Part shown: piece by piece, positions 1 through 6,200 of the stretch
Numbering within the stretch: the stretch's first letter is position 1
Layout of the letters: each line of letters begins with the position of its first letter
Assembly: GCA_002690445.1 (NCBI GenBank)
Contig: NZER01000245.1
Span: 1-18,019 of the forward strand
Direction of reading: 5' to 3'
Source: Candidatus Pacearchaeota archaeon
GTDB taxonomy: Archaea > Nanoarchaeota > Nanoarchaeia > Pacearchaeales > GW2011-AR1
Length of the DNA stretch: 18,019 bases
The notes under the pieces: generated by a model
Databases searched by the model: none
Seen by the model: only the letters and a program-made list of their open reading frames with translations
What the model was told of the DNA's origin: nothing
Program-made: the position numbers and the translations under genes

Positions 1-1
1 A

Positions 2-121
2 AAAGGAGACAGGGTAGCCCAATTAATACTCGAACAGTCCAATACGATAGGCTGGGTCGAACTAGATGAGCTAAAGGACTCAGAAAGATCTGATGGAGGC
101 TTCGGAAGCACAGGTAATTAA
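2..121 (+). CDS. dut: dUTPase, C-terminal end (partial, 5' cut by window edge)
   Basis: This frame is open from the window edge to a TAA at 119-121 and gives the last 39 residues of a trimeric dUTP diphosphatase, which hydrolyses dUTP to dUMP and pyrophosphate and so keeps uracil out of DNA and feeds dTTP synthesis. Two family signatures are visible: motif IV as GDRVAQLIL near the start, and the glycine-rich motif V as SERSDGGFGSTG at the very C-terminus, the mobile arm that closes over the active site of the neighbouring subunit. The usual arginine-glycine of motif V (RGxGGFGSTG) is RSDGGFGSTG here, a mild variation. The frame lacks a start in the window, so it is short of the ORF-calling threshold although it is a real gene end. 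It overlaps the next gene by 29 nt, which suggests translational coupling in the same operon as the dNMP kinase further down. Confidence 0.9.
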   Translation, partial: KGDRVAQLILEQSNTIGWVELDELKDSERSDGGFGSTGN

Positions 122-464
122 TTTTCTTGTCGCAGCTCTTTCTTCTTGCGGCTTGTTAATCTTGTGGTTTGATACTAATTTTTTAATTGATTATTTAAAA
201 TTATTCAGGCTGACAAGGTTCACCTATATAGAAGAGTATGAAAAAGAATTATTTGACAATCCTGATATAAAGTTTTTTGACTTTGTTCTTATAAAAGAAC
301 CAAATTTTTTAAATAAACTATTAGCCTGTCCACTATGTTTAGGGTTTTGGTTGTCAGCTTTTTGCTGTATTCTTGCTACAAAAAGTATACTATTAATCTT
401 TTCTTGTTATCCGTTAACTCTGTTTCTTTATTATATTTTTAAAAGATGCCAAAAAAACTTTTAG
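93..464 (+). CDS. small membrane protein, DUF1360-like (CPxCxGFW motif)
   Basis: This 123-residue protein starts at an ATG inside the end of dut (29 nt overlap). Residues about 8-26 form a first hydrophobic segment, a charged amphipathic stretch follows (about 33-75), and then the motif CPLCLGFWLSAF (from about residue 79) begins a second hydrophobic region that continues as one or two membrane helices to a basic C-terminus. The CPxCxGFW motif at the start of a membrane helix is typical of the DUF1360-type proteins found in phages and bacteria; their function is unknown. No later in-frame ATG would keep the first membrane segment, so the ATG at 93 is preferred in spite of the overlap and the absence of a clear Shine-Dalgarno. 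The gene overlaps the next one by 19 nt. The family assignment is from the motif alone. Confidence 0.7.
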   Translation: MEASEAQVINFLVAALSSCGLLILWFDTNFLIDYLKLFRLTRFTYIEEYEKELFDNPDIKFFDFVLIKEPNFLNKLLACPLCLGFWLSAFCCILATKSILLIFSCYPLTLFLYYIFKRCQKNF

Positions 465-751
465 TAAATCGTGTTTGTAACGAATTTTGTTCTTTACTTT
501 TATCTAAGCCTTTGGTAATATTAGATATACCTCAGCTTAAGAAGCTGATAGACACATGCAGATCATCCACAGCAGGGTGCTGCAGCTTAGGCTCAGCAAA
601 AAAGATAGCAGCAGAAAAAATAGCTTATTCAATACTAACTTCCCTAGAGCAAGAAGATAGAAAAGAATTAAAAGAAGCTTTAATAGATAGCAAAAAACAC
701 ATAGGGCTAAATATAAGATTTCCAGAGACAAAAAAAGAATTAATTCTATGA
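446..751 (+). CDS. conserved-looking small protein of unknown function, Cys-rich centre
   Basis: I do not recognise this 101-residue protein. It looks soluble and mainly helical: residues 1-40 are a mixed hydrophobic and charged segment, residues about 38-48 contain a short cysteine/serine patch (CRSSTAGCCSLG), and the rest is a long charged helix rich in Lys and Glu. Two adjacent Cys plus one eight residues earlier and another near residue 11 could bind a metal or be coincidental. The start ATG overlaps the preceding membrane-protein gene by 19 nt, and its stop overlaps the next start as ATGA, so it is translated as part of the operon. There is no strong Shine-Dalgarno; a purine run precedes the ATG. 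Confidence 0.75.
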   Translation: MPKKLLVNRVCNEFCSLLLSKPLVILDIPQLKKLIDTCRSSTAGCCSLGSAKKIAAEKIAYSILTSLEQEDRKELKEALIDSKKHIGLNIRFPETKKELIL

Positions 752-951
752 TTAGAACACCAGAAGAACAACAGAGAATGATGGAAATCAACGAAAGGAT
801 GGTAAATAAAACCGTTCGAGTAGTTGAGGGAAGAACAAGCAGTTGGGTTGGTAAGGTCACCGAGGTCATAGACCACGAAAATTTCTTTGTTAAAAGAAAT
901 AAAGACTCCGAAGCTCAAACAGTAAACATGTTCAACATAAGGTCTTTTTAA
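748..951 (+). CDS. small KOW/SH3-barrel-like protein
   Basis: This protein is 67 residues long. A short charged helix (residues 1-19) is followed by a compact beta-rich segment (about 20-66) containing VRVVEGRTSSWVGKVTEV. The pattern of valine-rich strand, glycine, short loop, aromatic, glycine and valine strand resembles a KOW or SH3-like small barrel, folds often used to contact RNA or protein. That is a fold-level guess from the pattern, not a family match. The start codon overlaps the preceding stop as ATGA, which is typical of stop-start reinitiation, and the next gene follows after a single base. Translation is therefore probably coupled across the three genes. Confidence 0.7.
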   Translation: MIRTPEEQQRMMEINERMVNKTVRVVEGRTSSWVGKVTEVIDHENFFVKRNKDSEAQTVNMFNIRSF

Positions 952-952
952 A

Positions 953-1507
953 ATGTTTGATGTACTATTATTCGAAGCCCCCTTACCCAAAGAAGAACTG
1001 CCTAAAGGAATAAAAGATTTAGACTTGTCTGAATTAGAATTCCAAACGACAGACCTAAGTAAGTCTATGGATACTTGGTCCGTTTCAAATGCAGGAAGCC
1101 TTTTTATTCACGAATGCGACTCTTCTTTTGTTAAAGACGAAGACCACCCTATGGGCGGGTACATAAAAGAGATCCCCAAGGGTATTAAACACATAGAGGA
1201 AACAAAATCGGTACACTTCTATAGAGTTTTTGAAGGGGACGAAAAGACAGATTACTGGATATCTTTCGACGCCTTATTTCGAAAAGGCAAATTAGTTAGC
1301 GTTGACTTAAATAATATAGAAGAAGTACCAGCAGAAGAACGCAAGAAAGCTCAAAAACACGCGAAAGAAATTGAGGAAAAAGCCTCAAAAAGAAAGAATA
1401 ATAAACTAAGACCTCTCTTAAAGCCTATTAAATTTATGGTAGGCCTGCTTTTAGTAGCGCTGCATTTCGTAGGGAGAAATGTAAGTAGACTACATGCAAA
1501 ACTATAA
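953..1507 (+). CDS. unknown phage protein with C-terminal coiled coil and membrane helix
   Basis: This 184-residue protein has an N-terminal globular part (about 1-120) that begins MFDVLLFEAPLP and contains a GGYIKEIP segment and an aromatic strand region HFYRVFEGDEKTDYWISF. It looks like a conserved hypothetical protein carried by T4-like marine phages, but I recall this only as a general pattern and cannot name a function. A highly charged Lys/Glu helix (about 122-150) is probably a coiled coil. It leads to a basic stretch and one hydrophobic segment, FMVGLLLVALHFVG (about 162-175), which could be a membrane anchor, leaving a short basic tail. If so, the protein would be tail-anchored with its bulk in the cytoplasm. 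The start lies one base after the previous stop; the end overlaps the longer form of the dNMP kinase gene by 14 nt. Confidence 0.72.
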   Translation: MFDVLLFEAPLPKEELPKGIKDLDLSELEFQTTDLSKSMDTWSVSNAGSLFIHECDSSFVKDEDHPMGGYIKEIPKGIKHIEETKSVHFYRVFEGDEKTDYWISFDALFRKGKLVSVDLNNIEEVPAEERKKAQKHAKEIEEKASKRKNNKLRPLLKPIKFMVGLLLVALHFVGRNVSRLHAKL

Positions 1508-2135
1508 GACTAGAATTATGATAGGAATAAGCGGAATAGCAGGAGCAGGGAAAGATCTTTTCTGTAAACTTCTTTTAAAAGAAATTCAAGGAACAAGGAT
1601 AGCCTTAGCCGATCCATTAAAGGAAGAGACTAGAGGTTTTATTTTACAAAAATATGCAATAGATATTTTAAACTGTTCTCTTAAAGAAAAGAATAAAGTT
1701 AGAAACCTACTCGTCTTCTATGGAGGAATTAAAAGATACGAAACCAAAGGAGAATATTGGACGAGTAAAGCCCAGAAAAAAGCTGACGCCTGCAGAGGCG
1801 TACCAATAGTCACAGATATACGTTACGCGGAGTACGAAAACGACGAAGTGCAGTGGCTAAAAGGCAAAAATAAAGGAGTATTAATTCACTTAAGAAAGTA
1901 TTGCGAAATAGAAACAATGGACAACGAGCAAGTTAGGAGAATTTACTTCGACCCACCAAATGAAGATGAAAGAAGAAACGATCCTAAATTAATAGAAAAA
2001 GCGGACTACTCCATCGAATGGCCTCACGTAGAAGACGCAAAAACAGAAGAGATTAAAAAGGAACTAACCCCTTATGCAAAAGAGTTTGCTGAATGGTATA
2101 AAGAATCGTGTCCATTTATGGGTAAGAGAGCCTAA
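1494..2135 (+). CDS. deoxynucleoside monophosphate kinase (T4 gp1-like)
   Basis: This is a P-loop kinase of 213 residues. The Walker A motif is GIAGAGKD at residues 14-21, directly after a beta strand (IMIGIS). The segment VPIVTDIRYAEYENDEV around residue 103 matches the second core strand and the conserved D-x-R-(F/Y)-x-x-E pattern of phage deoxynucleotide monophosphate kinases, which phosphorylate dNMPs to dNDPs at the cost of ATP. This would feed the phage's DNA synthesis together with the upstream dUTPase. An alternative start at 1518 gives MIGISGIAGAGKD, places the P-loop at the usual distance from the N-terminus and removes the 14 nt overlap with the previous gene; it may be the true start. 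Neither start has a strong Shine-Dalgarno. The end overlaps the next gene as TAATG. Confidence 0.82.
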   Translation: MQNYKTRIMIGISGIAGAGKDLFCKLLLKEIQGTRIALADPLKEETRGFILQKYAIDILNCSLKEKNKVRNLLVFYGGIKRYETKGEYWTSKAQKKADACRGVPIVTDIRYAEYENDEVQWLKGKNKGVLIHLRKYCEIETMDNEQVRRIYFDPPNEDERRNDPKLIEKADYSIEWPHVEDAKTEEIKKELTPYAKEFAEWYKESCPFMGKRA

Positions 2136-2917
2136 TGAGAGAGAAAAAACCAATTCAAATACAAGGAGCCGAAAGGGAATTTTATTATTTAAGTCCCAAT
2201 AAAGACGGGTCGACAGAAAAGTTTACACAATACTGTCAAAAAATATATGATTTTCTAAAGCTTTTTATAGAGCCGAGTGCAACAGTTATCGATGTAGGAA
2301 CTCGAGACGGCGACAGCCTAATTCCTTTACTACCAATACTTAAAAAAGGTTCTCGTATTATTACCTTCGAACCAGAAAAAACAGAGTTTGATTTTTTAGT
2401 CCAAAATCTCGACATGATTAATACCTTTGAAGGACAAGTTGACTATAATAATTTTGCCATTGGAGAGAAAACCGAACTACGAGACTTTGTTTGGGACACT
2501 AAAGCTCGTAACGGCGGATTTAAAACAGAGCAGATAAACAAGCCGGGCGCATCTATGTGTAAATGGGATAAAGAATTCCAAGTCCAATCTTTTTGCTGGA
2601 ACGATCTAGAAGAAAGCCTGAAGGATAAGATGATGAAAGCTTCTTATATCAAAACCGACACCGAAGGGTGTGATATTGAAGCGTTAAACGAACTTTTACC
2701 AATAATCAAAAAAACTCGACCATTTATTATGATGGAATGGTGGCCTTTCACAGAGGAAAAGATACGAGACTTTGTTAATACCAACAAATATGCGGTTGTC
2801 CACCCCGAGCTCAGACAAATTATGTACGGACTTGACCTCAGGAATGGTTATTGCCACGACCTTTTTCTAGTCCCATCAGAAAAAGTTAAATACCAAAAAC
2901 ACATAAAAGGAAAATAA
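2135..2917 (+). CDS. FkbM-family SAM-dependent methyltransferase
   Basis: This 260-residue protein has a Rossmann-type methyltransferase core. Motif I is VIDVGTRDGDS at residues 51-61 (SAM-binding glycine loop), the acidic end of strand 2 is FEPEKTEF at about 78 (ribose contact), and the FkbM-type signature IKTDTEGCDIEAL lies at about 172-184. FkbM-family enzymes usually methylate hydroxyl groups on sugars or polyketides. The substrate here cannot be read from the sequence, but the glycosyltransferase genes 1.4 kb downstream make a sugar a reasonable guess. The start overlaps the kinase stop (TAATG), so translation is coupled. Residues 1-40 carry an extra aromatic segment before the core. Such genes are common in marine phage genomes and may act on host surface or virion glycans. 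Confidence 0.85.
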   Translation: MREKKPIQIQGAEREFYYLSPNKDGSTEKFTQYCQKIYDFLKLFIEPSATVIDVGTRDGDSLIPLLPILKKGSRIITFEPEKTEFDFLVQNLDMINTFEGQVDYNNFAIGEKTELRDFVWDTKARNGGFKTEQINKPGASMCKWDKEFQVQSFCWNDLEESLKDKMMKASYIKTDTEGCDIEALNELLPIIKKTRPFIMMEWWPFTEEKIRDFVNTNKYAVVHPELRQIMYGLDLRNGYCHDLFLVPSEKVKYQKHIKGK

Positions 2918-2919
2918 TT

Positions 2920-3165
2920 ATGTTCTATAATGCACTAATAAAGAAATACGAAGCGGAGATCGAAGAATGTTTAGCCACCCTCAAAATTTATATGAATAAG
3001 AGTGTGGGAATAGGAGAGCATTCAGATCTGTTAACAGAATTGGATAAATATGTCACAAAACTAGCGGCAGCTGAGGACAGCTTAGCGACACTACAGGGAC
3101 ATAAAGACACACTCACTGGCACAGTTAATGAGACAACGCCGCTGCCTCACGAGCACGGATTTTAA
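2920..3165 (+). CDS. small helical protein of unknown function
   Basis: This protein has 81 residues, with two predicted long helices (about 3-29 and 37-64) of coiled-coil character and a disordered, Thr/Pro/His-containing tail. It resembles small conserved proteins of T4-like marine phages that share the start FYNALIKKYEAEIEE and a central VGIGEH turn; I know no function for them. Unlike its neighbours it has a good Shine-Dalgarno, AAAAGGA at 2905-2911, with 8 nt before the ATG, which suggests high or independent translation. It is the last gene of the dut-to-here operon; no T-run terminator follows it. Confidence 0.75.
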   Translation: MFYNALIKKYEAEIEECLATLKIYMNKSVGIGEHSDLLTELDKYVTKLAAAEDSLATLQGHKDTLTGTVNETTPLPHEHGF

Positions 3166-3179
3166 AAAACACTAGCAAA

Positions 3180-3207
3180 CAAGCGTCTTTTTAAGTTGGC
3201 ACGCTTG
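3180..3207 (+). repeat. 7-bp perfect inverted repeat upstream of hsp20
   Basis: CAAGCGT (3180-3186) and ACGCTTG (3201-3207) are perfect inverted copies 14 nt apart, and the right arm lies inside the promoter-like element. No T-run follows, so it does not look like an intrinsic terminator of the upstream operon. An operator or an mRNA-end hairpin are possible readings. It is not the CIRCE element (TTAGCACTC/GAGTGCTAA) of heat-shock genes. Confidence 0.5.
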
Positions 3208-3224
3208 CTGCTTAAATACATTTG
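3196..3224 (+). promoter_or_regulatory. candidate hsp20 promoter with sigma-54-like -24/-12 element
   Basis: TTGGCACGCTTGCTGCT (3196-3212) has the invariant GG-N10-GC of sigma-54 promoters and matches YTGGCACGRNNNTTGCW except at two positions. The transcript would start near 3223, only about 8 nt before the hsp20 ATG. Two other readings exist for the same stretch: a T4-late-like box CTTAAATA (3211-3218), and a TAnnTTTG element (TACATTTG, 3217-3224) preceded by TTG as in Bacteroidota promoters. A standard TTGACA/TATAAT pair is not present. All readings agree that transcription begins within a few bases of the gene. Confidence 0.35.
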
Positions 3225-3230
3225 AATATT

Positions 3231-3635
3231 ATGAGTAATACATATACATTAGCAAACATGGGCCTAGGCAACGTAAGAGATCTTTTTGGATTCGTTAACG
3301 AAAGCCTCGGCGGAGAAGACGAATGGACTAAAGCTTGGCAAGGTTGGGCTGCAGACAATAACTCCCACTTTGACGAAACAGAAGATGGATATAAATTCCA
3401 TATCCCTTTCGCCGGACTAAGTAAAGATAACGTAAAGATCACCGTCGCAGACAATAGAGTCAAGATAGAAGCTAAAGGCGAAGCCGCAGGACAAGAAGTA
3501 GATTATGCAAGAAGCTTTTCTGTGCCGAATAAGGCTGACGTAACAACTTTGGAAGCTAAAATGGAAAACGGCTTACTGAATATCACTATCAGCAAGAAAG
3601 AAAAAGATAAAAACAGGACAATTAATGTCTCATAG
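3231..3635 (+). CDS. hsp20: Hsp20/alpha-crystallin family small heat shock protein
   Basis: This 134-residue holdase-type chaperone would bind unfolding proteins without ATP, and in phages it is thought to help folding or assembly of virion proteins. Residues 1-50 are a variable N-terminal arm. The alpha-crystallin domain runs from about 52 to the end, with the hallmark A-x-x-x-(N)-G-(L/V)-L seen as AKMENGLLNI (around 109-118). The C-terminal IxI-type motif, which docks on neighbouring subunits during oligomer formation, is INV at 131-133, almost at the terminus. An in-frame TTG at 3222 would add three residues, but the ATG at 3231 is more credible. No Shine-Dalgarno precedes either. The gene is monocistronic: a promoter-like element lies upstream and a strong terminator downstream. 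Hsp20 genes are a typical item of T4-like marine phages. Confidence 0.93.
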   Translation: MSNTYTLANMGLGNVRDLFGFVNESLGGEDEWTKAWQGWAADNNSHFDETEDGYKFHIPFAGLSKDNVKITVADNRVKIEAKGEAAGQEVDYARSFSVPNKADVTTLEAKMENGLLNITISKKEKDKNRTINVS

Positions 3636-3665
3636 ACAAATAGTAACCAGTTTTCCTTATTCCAA

Positions 3666-3690
3666 GTCACCTTTTTAGGTGGCTTTTTTT
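3666..3690 (+). terminator. intrinsic terminator after hsp20
   Basis: GTCACCT (3666-3672) pairs with AGGTGGC (3677-3683) to give a 7-bp stem including one T-G wobble and a TTTT loop, followed by seven T (3684-3690). The hairpin plus U-tract is a standard rho-independent terminator, 30 nt after the hsp20 stop, and it isolates hsp20 from the next unit. Confidence 0.9.
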
Positions 3691-3691
3691 C

Positions 3692-3720
3692 TTGACAAAT
3701 AACCAAGTAACCCTTATAAT
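3692..3720 (+). promoter_or_regulatory. perfect sigma-70 consensus promoter (TTGACA-17-TATAAT)
   Basis: The -35 box TTGACA is at 3692-3697 and the -10 box TATAAT at 3715-3720 with the ideal 17-nt spacer. It begins one base after the T-run of the hsp20 terminator. The expected start site, about seven bases after the -10 box, is near 3727, which leaves 0-4 nt before the ATG at 3730; the mRNA would be leaderless or nearly so. It should drive the 3730 gene and possibly the glycosyltransferase genes. Confidence 0.9.
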
Positions 3721-3729
3721 TATTTTAGA

Positions 3730-4278
3730 ATGATTCAGTTTTATAAAGCAAATCCAAAGGTGTCGGGAACAGCTTGTTCTTTTTCCGTCAATCCGAAAGA
3801 CAAATCAGTATACGCCAGTTTGATAAAGCAAAAAAGCTGGGACGACAAATCAAAAACAGGGAGATTTGATGCTGACAGTAAGTGTATCACCAAGCTAAAT
3901 GTAATGGAACTTGGTTCGATTATCAATGCCATTGACACTAAAAGCGATTGGTCGGCTTACCACGGAACCCAAACAAGAGCGACTAAGATGAACTTCTCTC
4001 CGTATTCACAAGGAGATAACCATGGTTTTAACTTCAGAGTAACAGCAGACTCAAAAGAGGATTCAGAGAAGAAGTCTACGTATTCTATGGGTTTTAGATA
4101 CGGAGAAGCAGAAGCTCTTAAGCAATATTTTATATTTTCCATGCACTCTATTTATCAAACCTCCCTCGAAGAAGCCCAAGCTTCTTTTAGGGACAGCAGA
4201 AAGAGCGCGCCAAACAAAGGTCAAAGCTCCGCCAGCACCCCTGCCAAGGATACGGAAGACGAAGATGTAGTTTGGTAA
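3730..4278 (+). CDS. putative single-stranded DNA-binding protein (SSB-like, acidic tail)
   Basis: This 182-residue protein has no certain family match by eye. Residues 1-140 are beta-rich with one long helix: an N-terminal strand pair, the helix LNVMELGSIINAID, strands with a Trp and several basic/aromatic positions (WSAYHGTQTRATKMNF), a further strand pair and a closing helix (GEAEALKQYFIF). This order of strands with a terminal helix is reminiscent of Whirly/PC4-type ssDNA-binding folds. Residues about 155-172 are a Ser/Pro/Lys linker that looks disordered, and the last residues DTEDEDVVW are an acidic tail ending in a hydrophobic residue, as in SSB proteins, where the tail recruits partners. 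A consensus promoter lies directly in front. The ssDNA-binding role is an inference from layout, tail and the annealing-protein candidate downstream; other nucleic-acid-binding roles are possible. Confidence 0.55.
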   Translation: MIQFYKANPKVSGTACSFSVNPKDKSVYASLIKQKSWDDKSKTGRFDADSKCITKLNVMELGSIINAIDTKSDWSAYHGTQTRATKMNFSPYSQGDNHGFNFRVTADSKEDSEKKSTYSMGFRYGEAEALKQYFIFSMHSIYQTSLEEAQASFRDSRKSAPNKGQSSASTPAKDTEDEDVVW

Positions 4279-4279
4279 A

Positions 4280-6193
4280 TTGAAAAAGAAAAAACTATTA
4301 TTTCATAGCGACTCCGCTTTAGCCAAAACAGGCTTTGGTAGGAATTCTAAGGAACTCCTCTCATACTTATATGACACAGGCAAGTATGAGATATACCACT
4401 ATTGCTGTGGGGCAGCTAAAAACAGTGAGGAATTAAACAGGACCCCTTGGAAAAGTTTAGGGACTCTACCCAACGATAAGAACCTGTTGATGAAACTCAA
4501 CCAAGACCCCCAGCAAGGAAAAGAAGTTAACTATGGAGGGTATTTTATAAACGACGTAATCAAAGAGGTTAAACCCGACGTTTACATAGGAGCTCAAGAT
4601 ATATGGGGGCTAGAATCCAGTACGAAAAAAGAATGGTATGATAAAATAACTTCGGCAATATGGACGACCCTAGACTCCCTACCTCTATACCCAAACGCTC
4701 TAGAAATAGCAAAGAAAGTAAAAAACTTTTGGGTATGGAGTTCTTTTGCAGAAAAAGAATTCAACAGACTGGATATTAAAGGAACTAAGACAGTCCACGG
4801 AGCAATCAACAAAACTAACTTCAAAAAGTTACCTCAAGAAAAGAGACTAGAATTAAGAAGAAAATTTAATATAGAAGAAGATGCTTTTATTATTGGTTTT
4901 GTATTTAGAAATCAATTAAGAAAGTCAGTACCTAATCTCATAGAAGGCTACGCTAAGTGGAAAAAAATAACAAAGCCCTCTAGAAAAACCTATTTATTAC
5001 TTCATACTCACTGGTCAGAAGGCTGGAACATACACAAGCTTTGCAAAGAATACGAAGTACCTAAAGAAGAAATAATAACAACACACATATGTAAAAAATG
5101 TAAAAATTATTTTGTTAAACCTTTTAAGGGGCAAGAAGCTAAATGCGAAACCTGTAGTTCTGAAAAAGCTCAAGTCACCTGTTCTGTAACCCTAGGAATA
5201 GAGGAGAAAGAGCTCAATGAGATATATAATCTTATGGATGTGTACTGCCACCCCTTTACCAGCGGAGGGCAAGAGATACCAATACAGGAAGCTAAACTTA
5301 CAGAACTAATAACCCTAGTAACAAACTACAGCTGCGGCGAAGAAAGCTGCGAAAAAGGGTCAGCTTCGCTCCCGCTAGAATGGTCAGAGTATAGAGAAGC
5401 AGGAACGCAATTCAGAAAAGCCTCAACATGCCCAAACTCGATAGCTAAAAATCTAGATAAAGTTTTTCAAATGATGCCTGAAGAAAGACAGAAACTCGAA
5501 AAGAAAGCTAGAAAATGGGCTATTAAAAACTACTCAACAGAAGTAACAGGAAAGATTATTGAGGAATTTATTGATTCAGCCCCCTTCGCAGACTTTGATT
5601 TCAAGAGTTTGGAATGGAAAGCGAGAAACCCAACTGCTTCCATCTCAAATATTGAAGACGATTCTGAATGGCTCACCCACATATATAAAAACATACTTAG
5701 TATGAGCGTCGATAAGATGGACGACGGACACAAATATTGGATGAAACAGCTGAACAATAAGACACCAAGAAAAAATGTAGAAAACTTTTTTAGAAACAAA
5801 GCGGAAGAGGAAAATAAAGAGAATCTGCCATTTAAAATAGAAAAGGAACTAGATAAAGATGACGAAGGAAAGAGGTTGCTGGTGGTAATGCCGGGTAGTA
5901 TAGGGGATGTTTTTATGTCTACTTCTGTACTTAAAAGTTTAGCTAACTCATATGAAAATTACAACATCTATTTTGCCACGGCTCCAGAATATTTTGAAAT
6001 GCTAGAAGCTAACCCGTTCATACATAAAGTAATACCATACAACTCTAGAATGGACGACCTGTTATGGCTAGAAGGAAGAGGAGAGCATAAAGGGTTTTTT
6101 GAAGTGGCTTACTTACTTCACCTAGGAACCCAGAGAGTTTTCAACTATCAACACAACGGAAAGGATATTATAGCCCTAGACTTGGCTAGTTAA
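4280..6193 (+). CDS. two-domain glycosyltransferase: GT4-type with zinc ribbon, plus N-terminal half of a GT9 domain
   Basis: This 637-residue protein starts at TTG, one base after the previous stop; a later ATG would remove the conserved N-terminal strand LLFHSDSALAKTGFGR, so TTG is preferred. Residues 1-430 form a GT-B, GT4-like transferase: GFVFRNQLRKSVPNLIEGY (about 206-225) opens the donor-binding half and GGQEIPIQEAKLTE (329 onwards) is the equivalent of the E-x7-E region that holds the nucleotide sugar. A CxxC...CxxC zinc ribbon (Cys271, 274, 289, 292) is inserted in the donor half. After a charged linker, a second domain begins at about 533 with VVMPGSIGDVFMSTSVLKSL, the nucleotide-free N-terminal half of a GT9 (heptosyltransferase-like) enzyme, which stops at residue 637 before its second half. 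That half is found in the next gene. Sugar and acceptor are unknown. Confidence 0.8.
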   Translation: MKKKKLLFHSDSALAKTGFGRNSKELLSYLYDTGKYEIYHYCCGAAKNSEELNRTPWKSLGTLPNDKNLLMKLNQDPQQGKEVNYGGYFINDVIKEVKPDVYIGAQDIWGLESSTKKEWYDKITSAIWTTLDSLPLYPNALEIAKKVKNFWVWSSFAEKEFNRLDIKGTKTVHGAINKTNFKKLPQEKRLELRRKFNIEEDAFIIGFVFRNQLRKSVPNLIEGYAKWKKITKPSRKTYLLLHTHWSEGWNIHKLCKEYEVPKEEIITTHICKKCKNYFVKPFKGQEAKCETCSSEKAQVTCSVTLGIEEKELNEIYNLMDVYCHPFTSGGQEIPIQEAKLTELITLVTNYSCGEESCEKGSASLPLEWSEYREAGTQFRKASTCPNSIAKNLDKVFQMMPEERQKLEKKARKWAIKNYSTEVTGKIIEEFIDSAPFADFDFKSLEWKARNPTASISNIEDDSEWLTHIYKNILSMSVDKMDDGHKYWMKQLNNKTPRKNVENFFRNKAEEENKENLPFKIEKELDKDDEGKRLLVVMPGSIGDVFMSTSVLKSLANSYENYNIYFATAPEYFEMLEANPFIHKVIPYNSRMDDLLWLEGRGEHKGFFEVAYLLHLGTQRVFNYQHNGKDIIALDLAS

Positions 6194-6200
6194 AAACACT

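Noticed and set aside
537..990. Minus-strand hydrophobic ORFs opposite the first small genes
   Set aside because: Their Leu/Ser/Phe-rich translations are what the antisense of Lys/Glu-rich coding sequence gives; the plus-strand genes are packed with ATGA and one-base junctions.
3180..3212. Hairpin before hsp20 as terminator of the upstream operon
   Set aside because: There is no T-run after the right arm; a short AT stretch follows and then the gene. An operator or promoter element fits better.
3222..3224. TTG at 3222 as start of hsp20
   Set aside because: It adds only three residues, lies on or before the expected transcription start and has no ribosome-binding site; the ATG at 3231 is the simpler choice.
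3905..3930. Possible tRNA T-arm (GGTTCGATT)
   Set aside because: It sits inside the SSB-like coding frame, and no acceptor stem, D-arm or anticodon arm could be matched around it.
6192..6196. A5 run as a homopolymer sequencing error joining the two GT frames
   Set aside because: The upstream stop TAA is completed by its first two A, so adding or removing an A there leaves the stop in place.
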